Shown here: positions 22,824 through 33,805 of the stretch, one piece after another
Numbering within the stretch: the first letter of the stretch is position 1
Layout: the number at the start of each line of letters is the position of its first letter
From: Penium margaritaceum
Lineage: Eukaryota > Streptophyta > Zygnematophyceae > Desmidiales > Peniaceae
Assembly: GCA_023375785.1 (NCBI GenBank)
Contig: SZWC01006738.1
Location: 45,627 to 109,626, forward strand
Direction of reading: 5' to 3'
DNA length: 64,000 nucleotides
The notes under the pieces: generated by a model
Told to the model about the DNA's origin: nothing
Databases searched by the model: none
Seen by the model: only the letters and a program-made list of their open reading frames with translations
Program-made: the position numbers and the translations under genes

Positions 22824-23460
22824 TCATGGCAGCTTTGCCTTTACACAGTCTTTGCAAGGGTCTGCTGTGCCTTTGCTGTCACAATCTTTGATGTCGAGTC
22901 CCTCAACCTGCTCCTGCTTCTTCATGGTCTCAACCAGCTGATTGCTGATGTGGCCAAGTCTCTTGTGCCACATGAACATGTTTGCTCCAGTAGACTGATG
23001 TAGACTTGTAGCTGCAAAGGGAGTCTCTTGAGCTGCTGCAGAAGGTGGGCTGAAATCAAGCTCAATCATGCCATGTGGACGAAGACGTCCTTCAGCGAAA
23101 GCATCCCCTTCATGGCTCCTCTAGATGATGCTGTCACCCCTGCTCATGATGTGAGCCCCCTCCCTTCATCAATTGTCCTAGTGACAGAAGGTTGACGGTG
23201 ATCTCAGGGATGTAGAGAACATCTCCAAACTTCACCTGAGCTCTGTTGTACCCTGTAATTATCACTCTGCCTTTTCCCAACACTGGCACTTGTCGATTGT
23301 TGGCGACGGTAACGAAACCTTTAGTGCTGGGCTGGAGATCCTGGAGACATGTCCTGTCAAAGGTGATGTGTGATGTGCACCCACTGTCGAGGTACCACAC
23401 ATATGGTGAGAGAACAAGGCCGTTGCTTTGTACATCCAAGAGCTGGAACACGGATGCTGA
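22824..23460 (-). pseudogene. A2 protease and gag-pre-integrase
   Basis: The aspartic protease has WYLDSGCTSHITFDRT near 23390 and the ending GDVLYIPEITVNLLSLGQL. The gag-pre-integrase follows with MFMWHKRLGHISNQLVETMK and the CKDC zinc-binding pair near 22830. It would cleave the polyprotein and help the integrase bind DNA. It matches A1 at 7490-8110 closely. Confidence 0.87.
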
Positions 23461-23615
23461 GTGATCAAACTTCTTGTTGCCTCCTTATTTCCCCTTCTTC
23501 TCAGTTTTCTGATGAGATTGTTTTTCTTTGCCTCCATCCTCCTTCTCTTTCCCTTTTTCTCCTGGCCTCTTCCCCTTGTAACCCTTCTTCCTCCTTGCCT
23601 GCTCTTCATTCACAA

Positions 23616-25272
23616 TCACTTTTTGCAGTCCCTTTGCATGCGGCCAATCTTCCTGCAGTAGTGACATTCCACTGCAGGCCGTGATCTTGATTGCTGGCCA
23701 AAGGAGTTGCAAGTGCTGGCATTTGGAGCAGATTGGGCTGATGCATGGGAGGATGCCGAGTTCATTTTCGGTTGGCTCTTCCACGACAACTGAGTTATGT
23801 TGATGTGGCTGGCAGCTGCTGCTGTGAAAGGTGTGTTTGGACGCAGACTTGCTTTGTCCTTGGCGAGCTTGCGGTCGCGTTGCTCCATGAGTAGAGTCTT
23901 ACACACGTACACCTCTATTAGTTCAACCTCTTGCTTGAACTTCAGCACATGCCTTACGTTCTCCCAATCGCCAGTTAACCCACTGAGGAGGAAGGTCACA
24001 AAGACGGGCTCCAAGATTGGAGTATCTGCTACGGCGAGCTGATCACGTAAGGACTTAGCTTTGTTGATGTAGTCCTCTATGTTGTCAGAATTGCTGAGGC
24101 TGATGTGTGATAGCTCGGTCAGGAGGTGAGACTTGAAAGTGGAGTCTCCTGACATGTAGGTCCGTAGCAGGTAGGACCAGGCACGATGGGCAGGTTCAGC
24201 CAAGTTCTCAAAAATCCTGATTGCTTCCTGAATGCGAGGACTCACTTGATTGTCCGAAACCATGTATGCAGCTTTTGTGAAGTATGTGAAGTCAGACACT
24301 GCTTGTGGTGGCGATCCGAGTGGTGGAGGTGAAGAGTGCTTGTTGTAGAACTCCCATAGGCATTGAATCTGGACGACTTGCTTGAACTTGTGAACCCAGT
24401 GCGGGAATTTCTCGCCATCAAATTTGTCCACTTTGATTTCGTGCAGTTGCAAGGATGCTGGAGCTGCGATCATTGTATTTTCCAGGTGCAAAAATAGTGT
24501 TCTTGCTCCTGCCGTTGTTTGGGCTTGCACTTGGATCTGCTGCATGGGTATTGCTGGATGTGGCTGAACAAGTGGCACTCATGCTGTAGCTGCTGCAGGT
24601 TGGACCATAAAGGATTGCGGCATGGGTGCTGGCTGAGCCTGATGAAATGCTGCTATATGTGGCACTAATGGCACATTTTGGGGTTGTGCCACAAACTGTT
24701 GTGGAATCCCTCCATTTGCAGATGCTCCACGTTGTACCTGCTGAGGGATAGCAGGTTGCACGATAGGAGGAGGACATCTTTGAGGCAGATGTGCAGATGA
24801 TGCTTGTGAATGCTGTTGCCGTTGCATCTGCTGTTGCGGTTGTTGTTGTTGTTGCATCATCTGTTGCTGCCGCTGTTGTTCATACAGAGACAGCTGCTGT
24901 TGAAGCATCTGCTGCTGTTGTTGAAGTTGAGCATTCTGTGCTACTAAAGCAGCAGGTGACTGCTGCAACTGTTGCGTGTGTGACGTTTGAGCAGCATGAG
25001 TAAGCTGCTCTTGTTGTCAAAGGAGCTCTTGGGCTCATCATGTGTTGCCTCAATGCCTCTCTCTCATGCTCTGCAGCTTAACGTGCCAATGGTTCTTGTT
25101 GCGCCATCCGCTGTACCTCTTCTGCCAAGCGTTGCGCCTGTGCTGCTTGGCGTTGTGCGTGATCTGCAACATGGCGTCCTTGCTCCTGACCCATGCGCAA
25201 ATAGTGCAAGACAGACTCATTTTCATGTTGAGGAGAACCTTCCCTTGGGTTCTTAGGTTCCATGTTACTCAT
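23616..25272 (-). pseudogene. A2 gag, Gln-rich, with zinc-knuckle region
   Basis: From MSNMEPKNPREGSPQHENES: an Ala/Gln/Arg helical segment, long Gln tracts near 24800-24960 (LQQQQQMLQQQLSLYEQQRQ), a Pro/Gln-rich spacer, the capsid (DKFDGEKFPHWVHKFKQVVQ, HRAWSYLLRTYMSGDSTFKS, EDYINKAKSLRDQLAV) and a Cys-containing nucleocapsid region near 23650. The uninterrupted capsid here shows the empty site into which element C went in A1. A broken fossil. Confidence 0.8.
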
Positions 25273-25428
25273 GAGTACCTTCGTGCTTGTGCATCGTACA
25301 GGTTGAACAGCGAGGCGGAAGCGTCAACCTTGCTACTGTCACTACCCTGTACAGTAGTGGTGGAGAACTTCCCCACCAACTCTACACTATGCGGGTGCTG
25401 CTGCTGCACTAGCTGAAAGCATGAACCT

Positions 25429-25440
25429 GCTCTGATACCA
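25429..25440 (-). other. A2 primer-binding site
   Basis: TGGTATCAGAGC on the element strand, touching LTR 2; complementary to the initiator tRNA-Met 3' end. Confidence 0.9.
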
Positions 25441-26499
25441 TGTTAGATTTACGCCAACCATAGCAAAGGCTGAGTAGGCCTTGTTATCGTGCCAGGACCT
25501 TGTCGTGCTAAGCTGGACTTGTACAAACTGCAAAAACGTACAAAGCCGAAGGAATAAACTGTTTTTTTTGGTGGGGTAATATGACTGTATTATGAAAAAT
25601 ACAAGTACAAGTATAGTGACGCTAAGTACAAGTCTCACAGTAGCTTATGTACAGCTACGTGCTCTCACTCTGTTCCTGGCCCAAGATGGGCGCAACACCT
25701 TGCCAGGCTCTCAGCCTTGTGGCAAGTTTCTTGGCGTGTCTTGCAGGTTGAAAGGCCTTCAGGAAGTAAGGGCGCCTCCTAGCCAAGCTGGCAGAGCTTC
25801 CAGGCTCACTGGGTCAATGGAGGGAACTCCAGCAGGATCTGGATCTGAGCACCAAGTCAGAAGGCTGACTTGAAGGGGTGATGATGATGGCTGTCGCTGA
25901 GGTAGTCCAGAATGCTGAGTTACTGTAGTGGCAGCTACTGGCCTCCTTTTGTACCGCTGCTCTTGCTTGTACCATAGGTGACGGTCCCTGGCTGTCCCAA
26001 TTGTAGTGGTCCCAATGGTCCCCGCTTTTGCATCATCGGTAGTGGTCCTCGTGGTACCAAATGCTGATGCAGTGAAGCGCCTCCCAACTTTGGAGGCCTT
26101 GCCGATGATGCAGACATTATTGAACGAGGTTGTGCATGTATTAGGCGACCTTGCTGCTATCTGTACAATGTTGGATAGCAACCTCGTAGTACTACTTACC
26201 CCATATTGCCTCGTGTGAGGCAGTTGCCAAGTTATCCAATGTTGGACAGCAACCTTGGCTAGGTGGCCGAGGTTTGTCCTCCATGATGTTGGACCAACTG
26301 TACATGTTTGGGTCGTGAACACGACCACTTGGACTAGAATCCAGGTATTCTTTGGCCTGTACAATGGAAAACTCCCCCTGGGAATTTTCCCAGTAAACCA
26401 CAGAACAAATTTTTCACTTGCTGTAGAAGGCTCCGAATCAGCATCCGACTGCGCCAGGTTGAAGCATAAATCCAGCTCAGTCATCACTGTACTCCAACA
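25441..26499 (-). repeat. Family-A LTR 2, shared by units A2 and A3
   Basis: A 1059-bp LTR with a primer-binding site on the left (unit A2) and a polypurine tract on the right (unit A3). It is close to LTR 1. An open frame of about 260 codons on the minus strand covers much of it, but it is not equally open in LTR 1, so I do not call it a gene. Confidence 0.9.
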
Positions 26500-26507
26500 C
26501 TCCCCCC
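26500..26507 (-). other. A3 polypurine tract
   Basis: CTCCCCCC here is GGGGGGAG on the element strand, next to LTR 2. Confidence 0.8.
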
Positions 26508-26509
26508 TG

Positions 26510-28190
26510 ATAGGTGCGCTGGTGAAGATGAGCGTAGAACACCCCAAAACTACTCGGAAGCGAAGAAGTCGATGATTTCTTCGGTTTCCATGAGCCTCGG
26601 TTCGATGAGAGGGATGTCTGCTTCCTAGTCAGAGTTGTAAGGCACCTCAATGAAGTTTGAGAATTTCATTGGGCGAAAGAAAGTTGGCTCCTCCTTCATT
26701 TTGGCTTTCGTGTTCCCAAAAATGTTTTTCTAGGTCTCTCTGTGTGCCTTTCCGGGAATGTGGTCTGCTTCGTAAGAATTGTGGAGACTTGGAGCACCTC
26801 CTTGATGTACGAATGTAATTCTCTCATGCATTTTGTCAACTCCCAGTCTCTCCTCCTTTCCTGCTCCAAGGTTGCGTGTCTCCAAGCTCGCAGGTTGATC
26901 CTTGGAGACTCCAGATGCGCTTGAGGTGTCCAAGGTAGTTTTCTGCTGTTCTTTGAGATGCTGGCTTGCTGTGGGAACTTCCAATGATGATGTCCTTTGT
27001 TGGAAAGGACGAAGGCGAGCTAAAAGAATAGGGTTGATGGCCAGAAAACAATTTCTGACCCTCTGCTCACTTGGAGGTGGAGTGGAGAAGGTCGTTTTCG
27101 CAACTCTGTAGCTCATTTGGTCGGATACGTACACACTGTTGCGATTCTAGGTCGGCTGCTGCAGTTGAGTGCTTGTTTGGAGACGGTCCCCTGTCCTCGT
27201 CTCCCCCTCAGAAGCACGTTTTCTACTCAGGAGTTTGTCGCTCACAGAGAATTCGCTGGTGGACCCGTTTGGAGTCACGTATCTCCTCTCTCGCACTTGA
27301 CGCGCGAAATCCCTGAACAGTGCAAGCTGGGTCGTTTCGTCGATTTCTACCAGTAGTTGACATTGTAGAAGTGCAAGACGATTTTCTGGCTGGGATTGGT
27401 CGCGCTAGAGGAGAGAACTCGGCCGCTTGCCTCGTTCCGTGTGCAGTTGCAGGCTTTCGCTCAGCTGCTCCTCTCGCCCGCTTGCTTCGGCGTTCTGCGC
27501 TGCTGCAAAGATTTGCACCGCTTCCACCGGTCGGGGAGGCGATGTGATCGCTGTGGGAGTCCGTGAGCTTCGAAGCGACCGGCGTTGAGGTCGAGTCCAC
27601 TCTGACTTTCGTCGCCGCGGTGAGTGCACATGCTGCTACGTCAGCAGTCTTGCCGCATGCACTGTTCGCCGCAAAAAATGGCTGTTCTGCATTTTTATGG
27701 CTGCTGCTTTGTGTCCTGTTTGCTGCAGGCCGATGGGAAGCGGACTCGCGGCTATTGAATCGGAATGCCGTGGGTTCTGCGGTGCTCAGTGCGCTCGCTC
27801 CCGAGTGAACAGCCGCTCGTGAGAGCGTGCGGCACTGAGCTGCGAGCTCGACGCAGCATTCCGACGGCGCCATTCGGCATCCGTGTCATCGAATGGTCGC
27901 GCAAGCGAGCAGCGGCGTCTTGCTGACGTTGCTGACTTGAGATTTTTTTTCCCACGCCAACGGCGCGGTCATCCTGGTTTTGTAAAACTTTGTTTGGCAG
28001 AACCACTTGAGGAAAAGCAGCCACCGTAGACTTTCCAGCTTCTGCTGCTAGCTGCTGCTGCTGAATCTGGTGCTGGTGCTGACGTTTTCCTGTAGCAGGC
28101 AGTTGCCTCTTTAATGACGAATGGTTGTGGGCTTCCACCTTGGCCAGATTTTAGGGTGATATCGCCGGTTCACCACACACTTGAGTTTTG
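26510..28190 (-). other. A3 copy of the extra 3' segment
   Basis: Close match to 18100-19740. It contains an open frame of about 216 codons on the minus strand (27223-27873; MAPSECCVELAAQCRTLSRA), rich in Ser, Ala and Arg. Retention in a unit that lost all enzymes fits a cis-acting or untranslated role, or simply recent origin of the array. Confidence 0.6.
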
Positions 28191-28199
28191 TGCAAATTT

Positions 28200-29110
28200 T
28201 CAGATTCTTTGCCCATTCCTTGAAGAATCTGCTGCATGCTGCTTGCTCCCATGTTGTAAACTGCACCAGTGGCCTGAATGTGAGGCGATGTTGATCTCAG
28301 GTGGCCAAGGGGTAGAGTGAAGGTGTCCATAGGAGCTTGGTAGACATTGCCTTTCTTCACAGTTGCACTCTCCCTTACTGCTGCACTTGTGGCAGAGTGC
28401 GCTCCATGCATCATGAAGCACGAGGGCAGGTCTAGCTGCGTGTCGAGCAACATGGTATGGGTCGGCATTTTCGAATTTCGTGTGCCGACGAAGTCCTTCC
28501 TCTTTCGTCGATACTGCAAAGAGTGCGCTTGAGGTGAGTCCACACTGCATGGCACATTTGTTGAAGATGTCTTTTGGAACACTCTTTGTCAGAAATTCTG
28601 CTGCTTGATCCAAACCAGGCACGTGCACGAGGTGTACTTTGCCGTCAAGGACCTTCAACCGGATCCAATGTCCGCATATGTCGATGTGTTTTGTCCGTCC
28701 TTGAAACTTTGTAGAATTGGCTAGGTCGATTGCAGACGTTGTCCACGTAGATTTCAGTGGGACTCTCCTGCTGAAATCCGATGTCGTCAATAAGGTTTCA
28801 CAAGTAGGTCACCTCTTGTGCGGCAGATGTAGCTGCGACATACTCAGCTTTGGCAGAGCTGAGTGTGATAGTGTTCTGCCGCTTGCTAGAACATGAGATA
28901 GCTGCGCCGGATAGGAGGGAGGAAAAGCCGGTGGTGCTGTGCCAATCCTCCTATGTGCCTCCGAAATCTGCATCAACGAAGCACTTCAGCTCGAACTCCT
29001 CGGAACTGCCAAAGCTCAATGCTGTGTCCTTTGTTGCTCTCATGTACATGAGGGCACGGTCGAGTTCTTTGCATGCCTGAGTTCAGCAGGTCTCATTCCC
29101 ACGTGCAAGG
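28200..29110 (-). pseudogene. A3 RNase H fragment
   Basis: Shows ALMYMRATKDTALSFGSSEE-like and GRTKHIDICGHWIRLKVLDG segments that match the A2 RNase H at 19743-20650. It is joined directly to the 5' leader near 29110. A broken remnant. Confidence 0.75.
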
Positions 29111-29144
29111 TTGCTGCTGCTGCACTAGCTGAAAGCACGAACCT

Positions 29145-29156
29145 GCTCTGAAACCA
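29145..29156 (-). other. A3 primer-binding site
   Basis: Matches the A1 and A2 sites apart from one base and lies next to LTR 3. Confidence 0.75.
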
Positions 29157-30925
29157 TATTTGATTTACGCACGACCATAGCAAAGGCTGAGTAGGCCTTG
29201 CTATCGTGCCAGGACCTTATCGTGCTTAGATGGACTTGTACAAACCGTAAAAAAGTACAAAGCGGAAGGAATAAACTGTCTTCGTTTTGTGGGGAAATCT
29301 GACTATATCATGAAAAATACAAGTGCAAGTATAGCGACGCTAAGTATAATTATTTGTTGGCCTGAGGGTGAGTGTACACCCTGGAGGGTCCCTAGCAGTG
29401 GCTAGTTCACACTACCAACTCTTTTTGGATAGACTGAAACTGTGGAGGCAACTAGTTCCAAGGATGGCAGAAAACTGGTCAGAGATTGAGGCAATAGTTT
29501 TGGCCTCAATTGACTGGAAATAAACACTTGATCAAGGCTCACAAGCAGTGGCATTTCATAGCCACTGATCTAAGCTTTCCAGAACACCAAAGCATGCCAG
29601 ATTTGAAGCTTCCTAGCAGATTCTATGGCTTCTAGAGTGTCTATTGGTAGGCTGTCCTTCTTCCCACCTAGGAAAGCATCCCTTCCCTCCTCTAGAAGCT
29701 TCTGCCCCTTCCTAGATTCCTCAGCTTGCTTCTAGTAGGAGGGAAGGTGTCCAGAAGACCAAGACACCTCTAGATGCCTTGTAGGACAAGTCACCCCTTC
29801 TGGAAGGTGTGCCACCTTCCTGGACCCTCACCTGGCCTTCTAGAAACTTAAAAGAGGAACTCTAGAGGTTGAGCTAGCTTCCTGGCATCTTTTTTCCACC
29901 TCCCTTGAGGCAGGGCAGAATTTCATCTTGTGGGACTTGAACCCAGGCCCCTGCCTCTAGAGGTGGACACCATTAACCACTAAGCCACCTTGGCTTGTCT
30001 TTTTGGTGTTCCTTTTTTGGACTCACTCCTGCCATGGTGAGGAGCATTACTCCAACAGTCTCACAGCAGCTTATGTACAGCTATGTGCTCTGACTCTGTT
30101 CCCGGCCCAAGCTGGGCGCAACACCTTGCCAGGCTCCCAGCCTTGTGGCAAATGTCTTGGCGTGTCTTGCAGGTTGACAGGCCTTCAGGAAGTCAAGGCG
30201 CCTCCTAGCCAAGCTGGCAGAGCTGCCAGGCTCATTTGATCGACGGAGGGAACTCCAGCAAGATCTGGATCTGAGCACCAAGTCAGAAGGCTGACTTGAA
30301 GGGGTGATGATGATGGCTGTCACTGAGGTAGTCCAGAATGCTGAGTTACTGTAGTGGCAGCTACTGGCCTCCTTTCATACTACTGCTCTGGCTTGTACCA
30401 TAGGTGGCGGTCCCTGGCGGTCCCAATTGTAGTGGTCCCAATGGTCCCGGCTGCTTCATCATCGGTAGTGGTCCTGGTGGTCCCAGATGTTGATGTAGTA
30501 AAGGGCCTTCCAATGTTGGAGGCCTTGTCGATGATGCAAACATTATTGAACGAGGTTGTGCATGTGTTAGACGACCTTGTTGTTGTCTGTGCAATGCTGG
30601 ATAGCAACCTCGTAGTACTGCTTGCCCCATACTGCCTCGTGTGAGGCAGTTGCCAAGTTATCCAATATTGGACAGCAACCTCGGCTAGGTGGCCGAGGTT
30701 TGTCCTCCACGATGTTGGACCAACTGTACATGTTTGGGTCGTGAACACGACCACTTGGACTAGAATCCAGGTATTCTTTGGCCTGTACAATGAAAAAATC
30801 CTCCTGGGAGTTTTCCCGGTAAACCAGAGAACAAATTTGTCACTTGCTGTAGAAGGCTCTGAATCAGAATCCGACTGCGCCAGGTTGAAGCACAAATGCA
30901 GCGCAGTTATCAATGTACTCCAACA
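29157..30925 (-). repeat. Family-A LTR 3, split by a family-D solo LTR
   Basis: Matches LTR 1 and LTR 2 over its whole length once the 703-bp insert 29355-30057 is set aside (about 1066 bp). Its right edge GTACTCCAACA joins family-E protease sequence, so it is the outer end of the A array. Confidence 0.88.
29355..30057 (-). repeat. Family-D solo LTR inside A LTR 3
   Basis: Reverse complement of the LTR at 6474-7174, with no internal sequence beside it, so it is a solo LTR of the kind left by LTR-LTR recombination. Flanks are TTATT and GTCTC, so there is no intact target duplication. It carries the tRNA-like module too: B box 29933-29943 and A box 29977-29987 on the minus strand, again 44 bases apart. 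Confidence 0.88.
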
Positions 30926-32403
30926 GTAGGGACTATCAGCGCTTCCTTCTCTGTGAAGACCACTGTCATGTCATGGTCAGTTATCTTAGATATGGAGAGC
31001 AGGTTGGTTGTGAAGGAGGGCAAGTAGACCACCCTCTCTAGCTTGAGGTCAGAATCTCCACCGTTCACACCCACTGTGACCAGCTTGTCACCAATCCCCT
31101 CAGCTACCTCAACCTTGCCCTTGGCGACTCTGAATTTCTTGTTGCATGGAGCAAGAGAGATGAAGTCACTTTTCTCGTAAGTGGTGTGCTCGTTTGTGCC
31201 TGAGTCAAGGCCGTAGGCTCCTGGCCTGAGTATCGCCCTCCCTTTGTTGGAGGCACACTCAACCATCTAGCGTGTGGGATCCTTCCCACCAGTTCCTCCT
31301 CGCCATTCATCCCCGTCTCCTCCCTCTCTCTTGGGTGCACGGCACTGTCGAGCCCAGTGTCTAGCCTTGCCACAGCTATGGTAGATTCCTGGGTGCATTG
31401 CATTCCTTCCACTATTGCTAGTGTTGTTGTTTCCCTTGTACCCAAAGGAGGAGGTACATTGGGAGGTGCCGTTGCTCCGTGAGGCAAAGGCAGCCATTCT
31501 TGCTTCACTGCTGCTATGACGTATGGCCTCATTCCACACATACTCAGAGACGGTGGTGTAGGAAACTAGATCTTCAGTTTACCCTCCAATCACCGTTGTC
31601 ATGGGGCCCAAACTTCCCGGCAGCGTCATCAGAAAAGTCATCACATGTGTGTCGGATTTCAGGTCCCACACCATGCTGGTGGCTTGTTGCAAGAGCGTCT
31701 CAACTTCTGCATAAAGGCGGAGACATCCTCCCCTTCACCAAGCCTGATGTTAAAAAGGTTGTTTAGAATGAAGAGACAGTTGGCAATTGAGGAGGACTGA
31801 AACACCTTGCCAAGTTTGGCGTATGCCGCAGCTGCCACTGTACAACCGTTGATGTGTAGAAGGACTGAGGATTGTATGATGACACAAGAATGGCGAGAGC
31901 CTTCTTGTTGATCTTGACCCATGCCACAGGGTCAGCACCCTCCTCCTTTGGTGCTGGGATAGTTCCTTCAAGATATCCTAGCAGATCTCTGTCACCCATG
32001 ATGATCTCATACTGCCACTTCCAGAGCGCAAACCCCTCTCCATCAAACTTGTGGATGGGCGAATGATTCCTTGGTTCCCCTGTCCCTGCCATCCCTACAA
32101 CTACAAGTGCTACAGCTGTTGGACCTGTTGTTGATGCCAATGAACCTGTGTTTGAGGCCGCTGTAGGCTATTCGTGAGAAGAGGCAACTGCTGCCCCTGT
32201 TCACATTGGCCGTTGCAAGCAGATGTTGGCTGATGTAGGCTGATGTAGGCTGATGTCGGATCCCAAGGTAGAAAGGTACAGATGTGTTGCATTCCTCTCC
32301 TGCTGATGTTGCCCTGTAAATAGAGAAGTTGGGTGAGAGCAAAGGCGCTCTCACTGCTTGTGACCTTAGCGGTTGCGTGTGTGAAACTTCCCTAACCAGA
32401 GGA
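30926..32403 (-). pseudogene. Family-E Copia gag and protease, 5' half of an element
   Basis: From right to left: gag N-terminus (HKFDGEGFALWKWQYEIIMG near 32050), a decayed capsid, a CCHC-like zinc knuckle (CGKARHWARQC near 31370), and the protease (LDSGTNEHTTYEKSDFISLA near 31190, ending LPSFTTNLLSISKITDHDM). It stops at 30926, where LTR 3 of the A array begins; integrase, RT and RNase H of this copy are not found. The A array therefore probably inserted into this element or was joined to it by rearrangement. A broken fossil with several breaks. Confidence 0.8.
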
Positions 32404-32418
32404 GTGGGCCCATAACCC
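32404..32418 (-). other. Family-E primer-binding site, half-tRNA type
   Basis: GGGTTATGGGCCCAC on the element strand, two bases after the LTR end. It is identical to the site in element C and complementary to the initiator tRNA-Met anticodon arm. Confidence 0.8.
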
Positions 32419-32420
32419 TT

Positions 32421-32986
32421 TGTTAGCTACTGAGCTAACACCTCTGGCAGAGAAGTCGCACAACCAAAAAGCTCACAAAGGTTTTTAGGCCTTCTTCCTT
32501 TGTTGACATGTGTCATGCACCCCAAACTTAATCAAGCGTACACTTCACCTTCAAGAGTACTAACGCCTTAGCATTATATCTCAAGAAGAGCTCAAGTCGT
32601 CAATACGCAAGAGAGAGTAAAACAAGGGTTGATTGATCAGCATGCAAGATAACTCCTTTCATAGTTGTCTGTCCATTCCTAGAACTCCAAAACACATTCG
32701 TGGGATGTGGCCTGAACCAGCCACATCACCAATAGACTCGCACTATGGGCTTGACACATAAGCAACCTAGTGTCAAGGTGATAGACCAACCATGTAGCGT
32801 CCAAGAAGCTATGGACTTTCTTTCTTGGAAGCTTCCATACCAAACAAGATGTGCATGGGGCCAGGATCGAACTCATGACCTCTAACTTGGCCAAATCAGC
32901 AAAATGACCATGGTAATCACTCACCCACATTGTTTACTCACAGGTCATATCTCACATGAGACAGAGCATAGTTGAGTCACATCACA
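32421..32986 (-). repeat. Family-E Copia 5' LTR
   Basis: A 566-bp LTR, reverse complement of 1977-2543, TG...CA ends. It is followed on its element strand by the primer-binding site and gag. It holds the better form of the tRNA-like B box (AGTTCGATCC). Confidence 0.9.
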
Positions 32987-33355
32987 GTGGATCCAGGGGT
33001 CATACCTCCACAAGGGGCAGATCATTCCTGATTCGTCCTAAAACACTGAACAAGGGACAAATACTATCGACACGTTGTTGCATGACGCCAGTGTCAGCAT
33101 TGTGTGGGTTGAGATATCGTAGTGATTATTGTTATTCTTGTTCAATTTTTAACGAACTAGGTGATCTTTGAATTTGCCCAGTTTTGGACCTCCCACAATT
33201 TGGGGGGTGATTCTCCCATGCCACCCAATTCCCCACCAGATTCTCAAATTTGCCCATAGTCCTATTCAATTCCAGCTCAGCTTGAGGCTCTGTCTGATTT
33301 GTGACATTTGACCACTCGAGGATTCAAGTTGCCGAGTGCGGTCTGACGTTCGGTG

Positions 33356-33398
33356 CACTCTGACGTGTCTGTGAAGCAAAAACCGACACGTCAGAGTG
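33356..33398. repeat. 14-bp perfect inverted repeat
   Basis: CACTCTGACGTGTC (33356-33369) and its exact reverse complement (33385-33398) around a 15-base loop, in otherwise unassigned DNA (32987-33600). Each arm holds a TGACG core. It could be a hairpin or a paired protein site; nothing near it decides this. Confidence 0.6.
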
Positions 33399-33599
33399 GG
33401 CAAAACAGTGCGTACACTATTCAACGGCTAAAAGTGAACTCTTCGTACAACCGCCACAAGGTACGGCGATTAGGATTGTTCTCTGTATACAAACGCTAGT
33501 TCCATAATTAAGACAAGAATACGCCCAAACCAGCTGCAATTACGCAACTGAATGTGGGCAAATCTAAAAAATATATACTGAACGAATATAAAGATCAGT

Positions 33600-33703
33600 A
33601 CAGTAGTATGGTTTTTGGCAGACCTCTTCACCAAGGCACAGAAGTGCGACTCGTTCAAGAAGGCTGTGAGTGCGGTTAGTGCGCTTCCGTGAGCTGCCCT
33701 CTT
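33600..33703 (+). pseudogene. Family-F Copia pol tail
   Basis: LADLFTKAQKCDSFKKAVSA matches the conserved C-terminal end of Copia RNase H (ADxFTKxL...F). It is followed by about 100 bases and a polypurine tract at 33797-33805 (ATGGGGGAG). Only the last part of the polyprotein is present. A broken, old fossil. Confidence 0.65.
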
Positions 33704-33805
33704 TGTCCCTGCCCGCGTATCTGTGTGTCCTGGGAGAGTCTTGATTGTCTGGTGGATGTGCTCACTGCTCGCCTATGTGCACTATGCTTGTGAGTCATGG
33801 GGGAG

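Larger units (their letters stand above)
17000..26499 (-). mobile_element. Copia family-A unit A2, full set of domains
   Basis: Minus-strand Ty1/Copia unit of 9.5 kb. It has a 5' LTR (25441-26499), primer-binding site, Gln-rich gag, protease, integrase, RT, RNase H, an extra segment of about 1.6 kb, polypurine tract and 3' LTR (17000-18060). All domains are in Copia order. It is structurally whole but broken, with roughly five to eight breaks. Its LTRs differ by a few percent by eye, so the tandem array is fairly young. Confidence 0.9.
25441..30925 (-). mobile_element. Copia family-A unit A3, internally deleted
   Basis: A minus-strand unit whose interior is only about 2.7 kb against 7.4 kb in A2. 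The primer-binding site (29145-29156) is followed within 50 bases by part of RNase H, so gag, protease, integrase and RT are missing. The extra 3' segment, polypurine tract and both LTRs remain. It can only have been a passive passenger. Its 5' LTR holds the family-D solo LTR. Confidence 0.85.

Noticed and set aside
25759-26547. Open frame of about 260 codons over family-A LTR 2
   Set aside because: Not equally open in LTR 1 and LTR 3, crosses the LTR edge, and has no recognisable motif.
30926-30930. GTAGG at the edge of A LTR 3 as a target duplication
   Set aside because: No partner at the other end of the array, which is truncated; the match to the duplication of element C is probably coincidence.
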